Below are positions 6,483 to 12,777 of a stretch of DNA of 15,368 nucleotides, in pieces. The translations under genes were made by a program, and so were the position numbers. Within the stretch, counting starts at the first letter, position 1, and each line of letters begins with the position of its first letter. This stretch comes from Minisyncoccota bacterium (GTDB lineage Bacteria > Patescibacteriota > Minisyncoccia > Phycocordibacterales > GCA-2747955), in assembly GCA_938010795.1 (NCBI GenBank), contig CALLVB010000092.1, forward strand, positions 1 to 15,368, read 5' to 3'. Below the pieces are notes generated by a model. That model ran no database searches, was not told the origin of the DNA, and saw only the letters and a list, made by a program, of their open reading frames with translations.

Positions 6483-6953
6483 ATGAAAAAAATAACAGCA
6501 GACAATGATAATGATCCCACAAAATCACTCCCAGGGATGAAATCATATTTTATAGGAATCTTGGAGGTATCGATCGCAGAAGAGTCTTTGCGTTCGAGAG
6601 TGGTGGTTGGTCCGTTTGATTCACATGATGACGCTGAGAGTTGGCAGAGCGCGTTACTGTTTGAAATGTCAGACCAATGGGCCATAGAACCTGTAGCACT
6701 TCCTGCAAGAGGTATGGATCCACTAGAAAACAGTAGTTTTGATATCTCTGGGTGTGAATTTGTACAAAACGGTATTAAATCAATTTGGGCATCAAAGGCA
6801 TCAGAAGTGTATATGCCAATTAATCCATATAGTACGTCTTTAGATTTTTTCGTGGCAGAGATGCCACGAATAGCACTCGGACGCTTTAATGAAGTGTTGG
6901 GGAGAGACCTAGGCTGTATTAGTGAAAGTAATACCCCAAAAGGCGCGTCATAA
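6483..6953 (+). CDS. Cassette B hypothetical protein, 156 aa (GPF-motif paralog)
   Basis: Not recognised; paralog of the 5892 product. 156 residues, acidic, no signal peptide or membrane helix. The N-terminus ADNDND parallels the NDNEN of its twin. Residues 20-54 (KSY..., V..AE, VGPFDSH..AESW) are the aligned core, and the remainder is too diverged to align by eye. GAGGAG (6471-6476) lies 6 bases before the ATG, and the promoter and terminator are near copies of those of cassette A. The two cassettes are in tandem, 147 bases apart, each with its own transcription unit, and precede clpB. The gene ends KGAS-stop, matching GGAP-stop of the twin because both ends form the terminator arm. Function unknown; the shared control regions imply shared conditions of expression. 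Confidence 0.8.
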   Translation: MKKITADNDNDPTKSLPGMKSYFIGILEVSIAEESLRSRVVVGPFDSHDDAESWQSALLFEMSDQWAIEPVALPARGMDPLENSSFDISGCEFVQNGIKSIWASKASEVYMPINPYSTSLDFFVAEMPRIALGRFNEVLGRDLGCISESNTPKGAS

Positions 6954-6966
6954 GATGCGCCTTTTA
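6938..6966 (+). terminator. Terminator B, overlapping the stop codon
   Basis: AAAAGGCGC (6938-6946) pairs with GCGCCTTTT (6957-6965), a 9-bp stem. The left arm encodes the last residues and TAA 6951-6953 lies in the loop. Homologous to terminator A, and both are followed by TACAT or ACAT. Confidence 0.85.
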
Positions 6967-7030
6967 CATAGTTATAAATATCTGTATATGTAGGTACAAA
7001 ATTTAAAAATGTGGCACACAAAATATAATT

Positions 7031-7039
7031 TGCTATAAT
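7031..7039 (+). promoter_or_regulatory. clpB promoter
   Basis: TG-C-TATAAT at 7031-7039 is a perfect extended -10. The -35 region (GTGGCA, 7011-7016) is a weak match at 17 bases. No CIRCE-type inverted repeat or other heat-shock operator is visible. A second box, TATAAG (7056-7061), lies 10 bases before the ATG and might give a shorter transcript. Confidence 0.65.
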
Positions 7040-7071
7040 ACAGAAAATTAACAGATATAAGAGATAGCACT

Positions 7072-9753
7072 ATGCCACCACTCGCACATTTCACCACAAA
7101 AGCAAAAGAAGCCGTTCGAAAAGCACACGAACTGGCTATTGAGCGTGGACAAAATCATGTAACACCGATGCACTTATTTGTCGCATTGCTGACACAGGAA
7201 GATTCAATGATTGTATCTATCTTGGAAAAACTTGAGATTGATTACCTACTACTCACAGATGTTTTGTATGAACTAATTGAAGGTGATGATACGGGAGAGA
7301 CACTCACTCCTTCATATCAAATGTTCTTAACCAAAGAAATGGCGGCAGTGTTCCAAGACTCAGGAGATATTGCCAAAGAGATGGGTGATGATTTTATTGC
7401 AACAGAGCACCTGTTTCTGTCTCTGCTTGAAAGCACTGATGTAAATGTAGTTGAGGTAGTACAAAAGTTCAAACTTGAGTCTGGAAGTGTCTTTGGTGTG
7501 GTTAAACAAATTAGAGACAGTGATGCGCCTATTACCACTCAAAAGAAAAATAAACACTTAGCAAAATTCACGCGTAACCTGACGGAGATGGCCAGGACAA
7601 ATAAACTCGATCCAGTTATTGGTCGAGATAAAGAAATTAAGCGAGTTGTACAAATTCTTTCCAGGCGAACAAAAAATAATCCTATCTTGATCGGAGAAGC
7701 AGGTGTGGGTAAAACAGCTATTGCAGAAGGAATTGCACAACGTATTGCGAATAATGACGTTCCTGAATCTTTAAAGAACAAAGAGGTTGCCGCACTAGAT
7801 ATCGGACTACTTGTTGCAGGAACAAAATTCAGAGGGGAGTTTGAAGAGAGACTGAAATCAGTAATGAAGGAGATTGAACAAGCGCAAGGACAAATCATTC
7901 TTTTTATTGACGAGATTCATACTATTGTTGGAGCAGGGGCGTCAGATGGGGCACTCGACGCGTCTAATTTACTAAAACCAGCATTGGCACGAGGAGAACT
8001 AAGAGCTGTAGGTGCAACAACTCTGAAGGAGTATCAAAAATACATTGAAAAAGATCCTGCGCTCACTCGGAGGTTCCAGCCTGTGTTTGTACAGGAGCCT
8101 ACCCGGGATGATGCAATAACTATTCTGCGAGGAATTAAAGAAAAATACGAGGTATATCATGGAATTAGAATCACTGATGACGCACTTGTTGCAGCAGTAG
8201 ATCTTTCATCACGATATATTACAGATCGGTATCTTCCAGATAAAGCAATTGATTTAATTGACGAAGCTTCAGCTGCACTAAAGATTTCACTGCAAAACAA
8301 ACCTGAGGAGCTCGAGTCAGCTGATCGAGAGATTATCTCTCTTGAAATTGAGAAGAGAGCGCTTGCAAATGATAAAGGCTCAAAGGCGAAGAAAAGACTG
8401 GCTGTTATTGAAGAAGAGTTGGCTAATCTTAAAGAGACAACAGGAGATATTGAACTTAAATGGAAAAATGAAAAAGACACACTTGTGTTGATCAAAGAAA
8501 TTAAAGAACAGATTGATGCATTTAGGTCTGATGCAGAACGAGCAGAGGCACTTGGCGACTTGTCGCGTGCAGCAGAGGTTCGGTATGTGCTTATCCCACA
8601 ATTAGATAAAGAGCTCGCCCTTAAGACTAAGCGACTTAAATCTCTACAAAAGAATAGGAGGATGATCCACGAAGACATCACGGAAGAATCTATTGCGTCT
8701 ATTGTTTCAAGGTGGACAGGAGTTCCTGTTGCAAAAATGATGGCAGCTGAGATGGAAAAGCTGGATGGTATGGAGGAGTATCTACAAAAATCAATCATTG
8801 GACAAGACTCTGCAATTACAAAAGTTGCAAATGCAGTTAAACGAGCGCGAGTTGGTATATCAGATCCGGACAGGCCAATTGGGTCATTCCTCTTGATGGG
8901 TCCAACAGGAGTAGGAAAGACAGAGTTGACGAAAAAACTCGCTGAATTTATGTTTGATGACAAGGACGCACTGGTACGGGTAGACATGTCAGAATTTATG
9001 GAAGGACATTCGGTATCTAAGCTTATTGGATCACCACCAGGATATGTTGGTCATGATGAGGGTGGAGGATTGACAGAAAAAGTAAGACACCGGCCATATT
9101 CGGTAGTCTTGTTTGATGAGATTGAAAAAGCTCATCCAGAAATCTTTAATATTTTGTTGCAAGTTCTTGATAATGGTCAACTGACAGATGGTAAGGGACG
9201 GACAGTTAACTTTAGGAATACTATTGTGGTGCTAACTTCGAACGTTGGATCAGAATACGTAGATAAAATGGAGGCAATTGGATTTAAATCAGATGAAGAT
9301 GAGGACGAAAAAGATGTTGCGTACAATGAAGCGAAAGGAAAAGTAATGGAGTCTCTTAAAGATCACTTCCGGCCGGAGTTCATTAACCGATTGGATGAAA
9401 TTATTGTATTCGATACATTAGAACATGACGACTTGGCTGATATCATCGGTATTCAAATGGATATTGTTGAGAAACGTCTTGCTGATAAAGAAATCAAACT
9501 AAAGATTTCAAAACAAGCGATGGAGGCAATTACCAACGAAGGCTACAATCCAGAGTATGGAGCTAGGCCGCTTAAGAGAGCGATCCAATCACACATATTG
9601 AACCCATTAGCCTCAGAGATGATCAAGGCAGGTGCGGGCTCAACGGGAACATTCAGTGTAGATTACAAATCAGATCAGTTTGTATACGACTTCAAACAGA
9701 AGAGTAGACGAAACGGTAAGAAGAAAAAAGAGAAAGAAACAATCTCTGTATAA
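7072..9753 (+). CDS. clpB: ATP-dependent disaggregase ClpB (Hsp104 family)
   Basis: Hexameric AAA+ chaperone that pulls polypeptides out of aggregates together with DnaK/DnaJ. The 893 residues run in order as follows: two Clp N repeats (about 1-145); NBD1 with Walker A GEAGVGKT (208-215) and Walker B LFIDEIH (Asp280-Glu281); a long coiled-coil middle domain (about 410-535); NBD2 with Walker A GPTGVGKT (610-617) and Walker B LFDEIEK (Asp682-Glu683); and a C-terminal D2-small domain. The long middle domain, including the AAEVRYVLIPQLDKEL segment, separates ClpB from ClpC/ClpA, which have short or no middle domains. No ClpP-binding IGF/L loop is apparent in the D2 region, as expected for ClpB. 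The C-terminus ends in a Lys-rich tail (KSRRNGKKKKEKE). There is no SD sequence at ATG 7072. Its partner gene dnaJ is 4 kb downstream; dnaK and grpE are not in the window. Confidence 0.95.
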   Translation: MPPLAHFTTKAKEAVRKAHELAIERGQNHVTPMHLFVALLTQEDSMIVSILEKLEIDYLLLTDVLYELIEGDDTGETLTPSYQMFLTKEMAAVFQDSGDIAKEMGDDFIATEHLFLSLLESTDVNVVEVVQKFKLESGSVFGVVKQIRDSDAPITTQKKNKHLAKFTRNLTEMARTNKLDPVIGRDKEIKRVVQILSRRTKNNPILIGEAGVGKTAIAEGIAQRIANNDVPESLKNKEVAALDIGLLVAGTKFRGEFEERLKSVMKEIEQAQGQIILFIDEIHTIVGAGASDGALDASNLLKPALARGELRAVGATTLKEYQKYIEKDPALTRRFQPVFVQEPTRDDAITILRGIKEKYEVYHGIRITDDALVAAVDLSSRYITDRYLPDKAIDLIDEASAALKISLQNKPEELESADREIISLEIEKRALANDKGSKAKKRLAVIEEELANLKETTGDIELKWKNEKDTLVLIKEIKEQIDAFRSDAERAEALGDLSRAAEVRYVLIPQLDKELALKTKRLKSLQKNRRMIHEDITEESIASIVSRWTGVPVAKMMAAEMEKLDGMEEYLQKSIIGQDSAITKVANAVKRARVGISDPDRPIGSFLLMGPTGVGKTELTKKLAEFMFDDKDALVRVDMSEFMEGHSVSKLIGSPPGYVGHDEGGGLTEKVRHRPYSVVLFDEIEKAHPEIFNILLQVLDNGQLTDGKGRTVNFRNTIVVLTSNVGSEYVDKMEAIGFKSDEDEDEKDVAYNEAKGKVMESLKDHFRPEFINRLDEIIVFDTLEHDDLADIIGIQMDIVEKRLADKEIKLKISKQAMEAITNEGYNPEYGARPLKRAIQSHILNPLASEMIKAGAGSTGTFSVDYKSDQFVYDFKQKSRRNGKKKKEKETISV

Positions 9754-9756
9754 AAT

Positions 9757-9790
9757 AAAAACAACAATTCTGGTGATTGTTGTTTTTATT
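9757..9790 (+). terminator. Terminator of clpB
   Basis: AAAAACAACAAT (9757-9768) pairs with ATTGTTGTTTTT (9776-9787), loop of 7, 3 bases after the clpB stop, followed by T-rich sequence. Confidence 0.85.
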
Positions 9791-9807
9791 TATTTTTATT
9801 GTATAAT
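9780..9807 (+). promoter_or_regulatory. Promoter of the 9837 gene
   Basis: TTGTTT (9780-9785), 16-base spacer, perfect TATAAT (9802-9807). The -35 lies in the right arm of the clpB terminator. Predicted leader is about 23 bases and contains GAGG (9827-9830), 6 bases before ATG 9837. Confidence 0.6.
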
Positions 9808-9836
9808 ATAAGTCTAACCAAAAAGTGAGGTATAGT

Positions 9837-10124
9837 ATGAAAATAATTGGTTCAATATTAGGATTTGTCGTGGTGATATTTGTATTGTCACTGTTGTTCT
9901 GTCGAGGTATATATGTGAGCCCAGATCGCTCCATGGCTACCCTCGAAAAAAGCGGATTCACTGAAGTGCAAGTGAAGAGCAGGAACATATTCTTTGTTGG
10001 TCTACAGGGCTGTGGTAAGGATGATGTTGTTGGATTTAATGCCAGCGCAATCAATGCTGCCGGTGACAGGGTCGATATCATGACGTGTCACGGATTCTTC
10101 AAGGGCGGTACAATCCGTGCGTAA
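9837..10124 (+). CDS. Small membrane-anchored protein, 95 aa
   Basis: A 95-residue protein. Residues 1-26 (MKIIGSILGFVVVIFVLSLLF...) form one hydrophobic segment, either a membrane anchor or an uncleaved signal, leaving a small C-terminal domain outside the cytosol. That domain (LEKSGFTEVQV..., ...GCGKDD..GFNAS..., AAGDRVD..TCHGFFKGGTIR) follows a pattern I recall from short hypothetical or phage-encoded lipoprotein-like proteins of proteobacteria: ALEKxGYxDV, then C...DD, F.A.N..G..V...VC.G.FKG.TIR. This is memory, not a search. Two Cys (near residues 59 and 83) could form a disulfide. A GTG at 9825 would add four residues, but GAGG spacing favours ATG 9837. Role unknown; possibly acquired horizontally. 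Confidence 0.75.
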   Translation: MKIIGSILGFVVVIFVLSLLFCRGIYVSPDRSMATLEKSGFTEVQVKSRNIFFVGLQGCGKDDVVGFNASAINAAGDRVDIMTCHGFFKGGTIRA

Positions 10125-10145
10125 AAGATAAATTTCTTCAACAAT

Positions 10146-10176
10146 GAAGCTGCTCAAAGGAGCAGCTTCTTTATTT
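10146..10176. terminator. Terminator between convergent genes 9837 and nth
   Basis: GAAGCTGCTC (10146-10155), AAAG loop, GAGCAGCTTC (10160-10169), then TTTATTTT. Strong plus-strand terminator. For nth on the minus strand the hairpin is 58 bases past the stop and lacks a good U-tract. Confidence 0.9.
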
Positions 10177-10226
10177 TAATCCTTCTAATTGTTGTTCTAG
10201 AAAAATTAATACAAAATTTTAAGAAT

Positions 10227-10958
10227 CTATTTACTTTTAGGCCAACGGTCAAGCGCAGGTAACCAAATAGGGGTAAGAGGATGGTCCGTACAATCTTCGT
10301 GGGGACGAGCTTTACAGAGGTGACGACCATAGAGTACAAAACCATTGTTTACATATTTCCAGTCTTTCTTGGGAATCAAAGCCATCAGTTCAGGTTCAAT
10401 CGTATCGAGTGTCTTTTTATCAGTAAGATCAAACCGCAGAGCAAAACGGCGCACATGGGTATCAACCGCAATCCCTTCCCATGTATCAAAGAGTTCACCC
10501 ATTACTACATTGGCTGTTTTTGAGGCAACACCAGGTAGCTTCATGAGACCTTCTCTGTGGTTAGGTACACGTCCTCCAAATTCATCTCTCACGATATTTG
10601 CAGCTGCAATAATATGTTTTGTTTTGTTTCTGTAAAACGTAACGGATGATATTGCTTTGGAAAAAGCTTCTGGATCTGCATCTGCAAAGTCACTGACCGT
10701 CTTGTATGTTTTGAATAATTCTTTATTTACGAGGTTTACTCGGTCGTCAGTACATTGAGCAGACATAGCAACAGCAACTACATATTGAAACTTTGTGTTG
10801 TAGATGAGTTCAGATTTTGGATGAGGGTACATCTTTTTAAGTTTCGCAACAATCTTTTTTGCTCTTATTTCTCGTTCTTTGAATTTTTTAGTATAACCTT
10901 TCTTTGCTCGATATTCATCAGCTACACGTTGGTTTTTTGTCGAAATAGATTGACTCAT
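10227..10958 (-). CDS. nth: Endonuclease III family DNA glycosylase, incomplete Fe-S site
   Basis: Base-excision repair enzyme removing oxidised pyrimidines and nicking the abasic site. It has 243 residues. The HhH-GPD core is intact: AMSAQCTDDRVN (64-75), the helix-hairpin-helix LPGVASKTANVV (141-152) with catalytic Lys147, and VDTHVRR (165-171) with catalytic Asp166. E. coli Nth then binds a [4Fe-4S] cluster through four cysteines (C-x6-C-x2-C-x5-C). Here only Cys215 and Cys223 remain, with seven residues between, and the sequence continues TDHPLTPIWLPALDRWPKSK with no further cysteine, so a normal cluster cannot form. The N-terminus has an extra basic segment of about 30 residues. ATG 10958 is preceded on the minus strand by an extended -10 (TGATAGAAT, 10969-10977) 10 bases upstream and by no SD, suggesting a nearly leaderless mRNA. 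Confidence 0.92.
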   Translation of the reverse strand: MSQSISTKNQRVADEYRAKKGYTKKFKEREIRAKKIVAKLKKMYPHPKSELIYNTKFQYVVAVAMSAQCTDDRVNLVNKELFKTYKTVSDFADADPEAFSKAISSVTFYRNKTKHIIAAANIVRDEFGGRVPNHREGLMKLPGVASKTANVVMGELFDTWEGIAVDTHVRRFALRFDLTDKKTLDTIEPELMALIPKKDWKYVNNGFVLYGRHLCKARPHEDCTDHPLTPIWLPALDRWPKSK

Positions 10959-10968
10959 AATAGTTAGG

Positions 10969-10977
10969 ATTCTATCA
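10969..10977 (-). promoter_or_regulatory. nth promoter
   Basis: Minus-strand TG-A-TAGAAT extended -10, 10 bases from ATG 10958. Lies back to back with the promoter of the divergent 11018 gene, 14 bases away. Confidence 0.5.
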
Positions 10978-10988
10978 CAGTATTTTTC

Positions 10989-11009
10989 TGGTATATTTAT
11001 ACAAGGAGG
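10989..11009 (+). promoter_or_regulatory. Promoter and ribosome site of the 11018 gene
   Basis: TG-G-TATATT (10989-10997) is an extended -10. GTATA-TT-TATAC (10991-11002) is a perfect palindrome over it and may be an operator. AAGGAGG (11003-11009) lies 8 bases before ATG 11018. If the -10 call is right the start point falls at or in the SD site, so the true promoter could lie slightly upstream. Confidence 0.5.
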
Positions 11010-11017
11010 AAGCAGTT

Positions 11018-11389
11018 ATGGATGATTTTGCAGAAGAAATAGTAAAAGCTGGTTTTTGTGTAGGTGACTCAGTGGTATGTCATATTCAAGCAAGAACGCC
11101 AGCTGGACAAGTTGATCAGGTTTTAAATGGATCTATTAGTGAGATAACATTTGACGGAGTTCGAGTGTTCGATAATGCGGCTCAAGAAGATTTTGTTTTC
11201 GATACCGAGATAAATGAAGAGACGTTACTTTACACTGGAGGGAAGGGCACTGACCAAAAGACTATAGTTTGTCATCATCCAAAAAGTTCGATCTTAATTA
11301 CTCAGGCCGCAGAAGAGACAATGAATGTATATCTTTGGGTTTCAGCGATAGAAGCCTCATCAACACGAAGTAATATTCTTGTTCATTAA
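11018..11389 (+). CDS. Hypothetical protein, 123 aa
   Basis: Not recognised. A 123-residue acidic, soluble-looking protein with two Cys in the first 25 residues or so (GFCVGDSVVCHIQ) and one more in VCHHPKSS near 90. The alternation of short hydrophobic runs with polar turns (SVVCHIQ, GSISEITFDGVRVFD, EDFVFDTEI) suggests a small beta-barrel or SH3/OB-like fold; this is inference only. The gene has a strong AAGGAGG ribosome site and a good terminator, the same style as the other small unknown genes at 5892 and 6483, and unlike the neighbouring nth and membrane genes. No signal peptide or membrane helix. It is divergent from nth, but no functional link can be claimed. Confidence 0.75.
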   Translation: MDDFAEEIVKAGFCVGDSVVCHIQARTPAGQVDQVLNGSISEITFDGVRVFDNAAQEDFVFDTEINEETLLYTGGKGTDQKTIVCHHPKSSILITQAAEETMNVYLWVSAIEASSTRSNILVH

Positions 11390-11397
11390 TATGTATT

Positions 11398-11422
11398 AAG
11401 CCGTCCTTTGGCGGCTTTTTCT
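11398..11422 (+). terminator. Terminator of the 11018 gene
   Basis: AAGCCG (11398-11403) pairs with CGGCTT (11412-11417), with CC/GG continuing the stem around a T bulge and TTT loop, then TTTTT. Confidence 0.85.
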
Positions 11423-11437
11423 TATGAGTCATTTTTG

Positions 11438-11443
11438 TATAAT
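11438..11443 (+). promoter_or_regulatory. -10 box of the 11453 gene
   Basis: Perfect TATAAT, 9 bases before ATG 11453. The -35 region falls in the preceding terminator T-run and is weak. AGAGGA between the box and the ATG would lie upstream of the predicted start point, so it may not act as a ribosome site. Confidence 0.6.
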
Positions 11444-11452
11444 AGAGGAATT

Positions 11453-11821
11453 ATGACAAATACAAATATTTGGAGAAAAATATCAATGGTGCTCGGAGGA
11501 ATTGCAGCAGCATTTTTTACTGGATTTAGTGTGTATCACGCATTTGTGATTACAGGCGAATTAGCATCAGTACCAAGAGATCTGATGATGTCAGTTCTTG
11601 TAGGTATCATTTTATTACTGCCAGCATTCGCGCTTTATAGTAAAAAAAATACTGGAATAATCTTAAGCAAAATTGGTATCCTATATCCAATATTAGTAGC
11701 AGGAGGGTTTATTAATATTCTCAGGTCAGAAGATGCACTTGCAGCAGGAATGCCAATGGTTCTATTGGTAATGCCATTCTGTATTGTGTACGGACTGGTG
11801 GTGCTTGTAAAAAAGAACTAG
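11453..11821 (+). CDS. Four-helix membrane protein, 122 aa
   Basis: Not recognised beyond being an integral membrane protein. From ATG 11453 it has 122 residues with four hydrophobic segments at about 8-32, 44-62, 70-88 and 97-118. Short polar links (GELASVPRDL, SKKNTG, RSEDALAAG) separate them and a Lys-Lys-Asn end follows. The open frame continues upstream to 11408, but that part crosses the terminator of the previous gene and the TATAAT box, so the later ATG is used. Lys and Arg in the second link and at the C-terminus suggest both ends face the cytosol. There is no conserved motif to hint at transport or enzymatic activity. It is followed directly by the tRNA promoter, without a hairpin of its own. 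Confidence 0.75.
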   Translation: MTNTNIWRKISMVLGGIAAAFFTGFSVYHAFVITGELASVPRDLMMSVLVGIILLLPAFALYSKKNTGIILSKIGILYPILVAGGFINILRSEDALAAGMPMVLLVMPFCIVYGLVVLVKKN

Positions 11822-11822
11822 C

Positions 11823-11850
11823 TTTACCTCTTTCTACAATCTGCTATAAT
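11823..11850 (+). promoter_or_regulatory. tRNA-Tyr promoter
   Basis: TTTACC (11823-11828), 16-base spacer, TG-C-TATAAT ending at 11850. Perfect extended -10. The -35 begins 2 bases after the stop of the membrane protein gene. Confidence 0.75.
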
Positions 11851-11872
11851 CGCACGTATTCAATCTGAATAT

Positions 11873-11955
11873 GCGTCCGTGGCTGAGCGGTCAAAAGCAT
11901 CAGACTGTAAATCTGACGGAATTTTCCTACGGGGGTTCGAATCCCTCCGGGCGCA
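11873..11955 (+). tRNA. tRNA-Tyr (anticodon GUA)
   Basis: Acceptor GCGTCCG (11873-11879) pairs with CGGGCGC (11948-11954) with one G-U pair; discriminator A at 11955. The D arm contains GCTGAGCGGTCAAAAGC. The anticodon stem TCAGA/TCTGA holds loop CTGTAAA with anticodon GTA at 11907-11909. The long variable arm (GGAA/TTCC) marks a class II tRNA, which fits bacterial tRNA-Tyr. T arm GGGGG-TTCGAAT-CCCTC. CCA is not encoded (the next bases are CAAAA), so it must be added by a nucleotidyltransferase. Confidence 0.97.
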
Positions 11956-11965
11956 CAAAATATAT

Positions 11966-11992
11966 AAAAGAACACGCGTATGCGTGTCTTTT
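11966..11992 (+). terminator. Terminator of the tRNA-Tyr transcript
   Basis: ACACGC (11972-11977), GTAT loop, GCGTGT (11982-11987), extended by AAAAG/CTTTT with one bulged A, then a T-rich run. Confidence 0.85.
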
Positions 11993-12011
11993 ATTTATAT
12001 TTTTTAGCAGT

Positions 12012-12026
12012 CCGGAGGGATTCGAA
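12012..12026 (-). repeat. Inverted partial copy of the tRNA-Tyr 3' end
   Basis: The 15 bases here are the exact reverse complement of 11936-11950 (T loop, T stem and start of the acceptor 3' strand). No matching 5' half of a tRNA is found on the minus strand within the expected distance, so this is a fragment and not a second tRNA gene. A degenerate direct copy (12 of 15 identical) is at 12147-12161. Confidence 0.7.
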
Positions 12027-12030
12027 ACGA

Positions 12031-12065
12031 ACGCACCTGCGACGAACGAATGTGAGGAGGTGCGT
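12031..12065. other. Hairpin in the tRNA-RDD gap
   Basis: ACGCACCT (12031-12038) pairs perfectly with AGGTGCGT (12058-12065) around a 19-base loop. No U-tract follows, so it is not an obvious terminator. The whole 11993-12236 gap holds this hairpin, the tRNA fragments and AT-rich sequence, with no credible gene. Confidence 0.5.
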
Positions 12066-12236
12066 GTACCCCAAGAGTATTTTGATTTTTATATTCGCTG
12101 TTGCTCATTAAAAATTAGGTCAAAGCTCAGTGAGTTTTGAACTGGCATCGAATCCTTCTGGTATCTCAACTAGGGATCAGCATAATTACATGAGTGCCTT
12201 ATCTTTTTTACTACTTTTTTTATATAAAAAACAAGC

Positions 12237-12242
12237 TATACT
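12237..12242 (+). promoter_or_regulatory. -10 box of the RDD-scpA operon, leaderless type
   Basis: TATACT, exactly 6 bases before ATG 12249. The -35 region is only a T-run (12212-12220). Transcription is predicted to start at the start codon. Confidence 0.55.
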
Positions 12243-12248
12243 TATCTG

Positions 12249-12776
12249 ATGGATACTAAGAATAATTCAGCACTATCTGTGGCTATTTCACGAATGGCCG
12301 CAAACATAATAGATAATATTCTGCTTGCGTTACTAACGTTTTTTATAGTATTGATTCTCACATTTACTTCTTTTGATATCTTGCAACTAGGTACGTTTAT
12401 CGAAATGTTACAAGTTGATCCGTACACGCTCGACACTAAACCGACTCATTCATATGAACTATTAAAGAGTATGGCATTCTTTTTAACATCCCTGTCTCTT
12501 TTGTATGCCCTTGTTTCATTGGTGTATTTCCAGTCATTACTTACGGGTAATAAACGGGCAACATTTGGTATGCAATTATTTGGATTAGAATTAGTTTCTA
12601 TAGATAAAAAAAATAAACATATAAGTTTCATAAAAGTTTCAGGCAGAACCATCTTATTTATTGTGCTTAAAGCTGTTTATGTTGGAGGAATAAGTATAAT
12701 CACTATGTTCGTAACTAAAGAGTTTCAAACCTTACATGATATGCCGTTTGGAACAACAATAAAATTTAAAAAATAA
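12249..12776 (+). CDS. RDD-family membrane protein, 175 aa
   Basis: An integral membrane protein of the RDD family, named for conserved Arg and Asp residues. The first signature RMAANIIDNIL (about 15-25) contains the Arg and Asp at the start of the first helix. The C-terminal signature is QTLHDMPFGTTI (about 160-171), matching the usual Q-x-LHD...GT end. Helices are expected at about 17-40, 70-95 and 127-155, with the GNKRATFGMQLFGLELV segment between the second and third, also typical. The RDD function is poorly defined; some members affect ion or proton exchange. It lies one base upstream of scpA (stop 12774-12776, ATG 12778), so the two are co-transcribed and may be translationally coupled. 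No SD sequence is visible. Confidence 0.85.
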   Translation: MDTKNNSALSVAISRMAANIIDNILLALLTFFIVLILTFTSFDILQLGTFIEMLQVDPYTLDTKPTHSYELLKSMAFFLTSLSLLYALVSLVYFQSLLTGNKRATFGMQLFGLELVSIDKKNKHISFIKVSGRTILFIVLKAVYVGGISIITMFVTKEFQTLHDMPFGTTIKFKK

Positions 12777-12777
12777 T

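Noticed and set aside
6467..7021. Minus-strand open frame of 184 codons opposite cassette B
   Set aside because: Covers cassette B, its promoter leader and terminator; no promoter or start signal on that strand, whereas cassette B has all signals.
8157..8987. Minus-strand open frame of 276 codons inside clpB
   Set aside because: Antisense shadow of the strongly conserved clpB frame; Ser-rich translation is typical of the complement of Glu/Asp/Leu codons.
9692..10081. Minus-strand open frame of 129 codons
   Set aside because: Crosses the clpB terminator and the well-supported 9837 gene; composition is that of AT-rich antisense DNA.
11871..12140. Plus-strand open frame of 89 codons starting at 11871
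   Set aside because: It begins at and runs through the tRNA-Tyr gene and its terminator, so it cannot be a normal protein gene.
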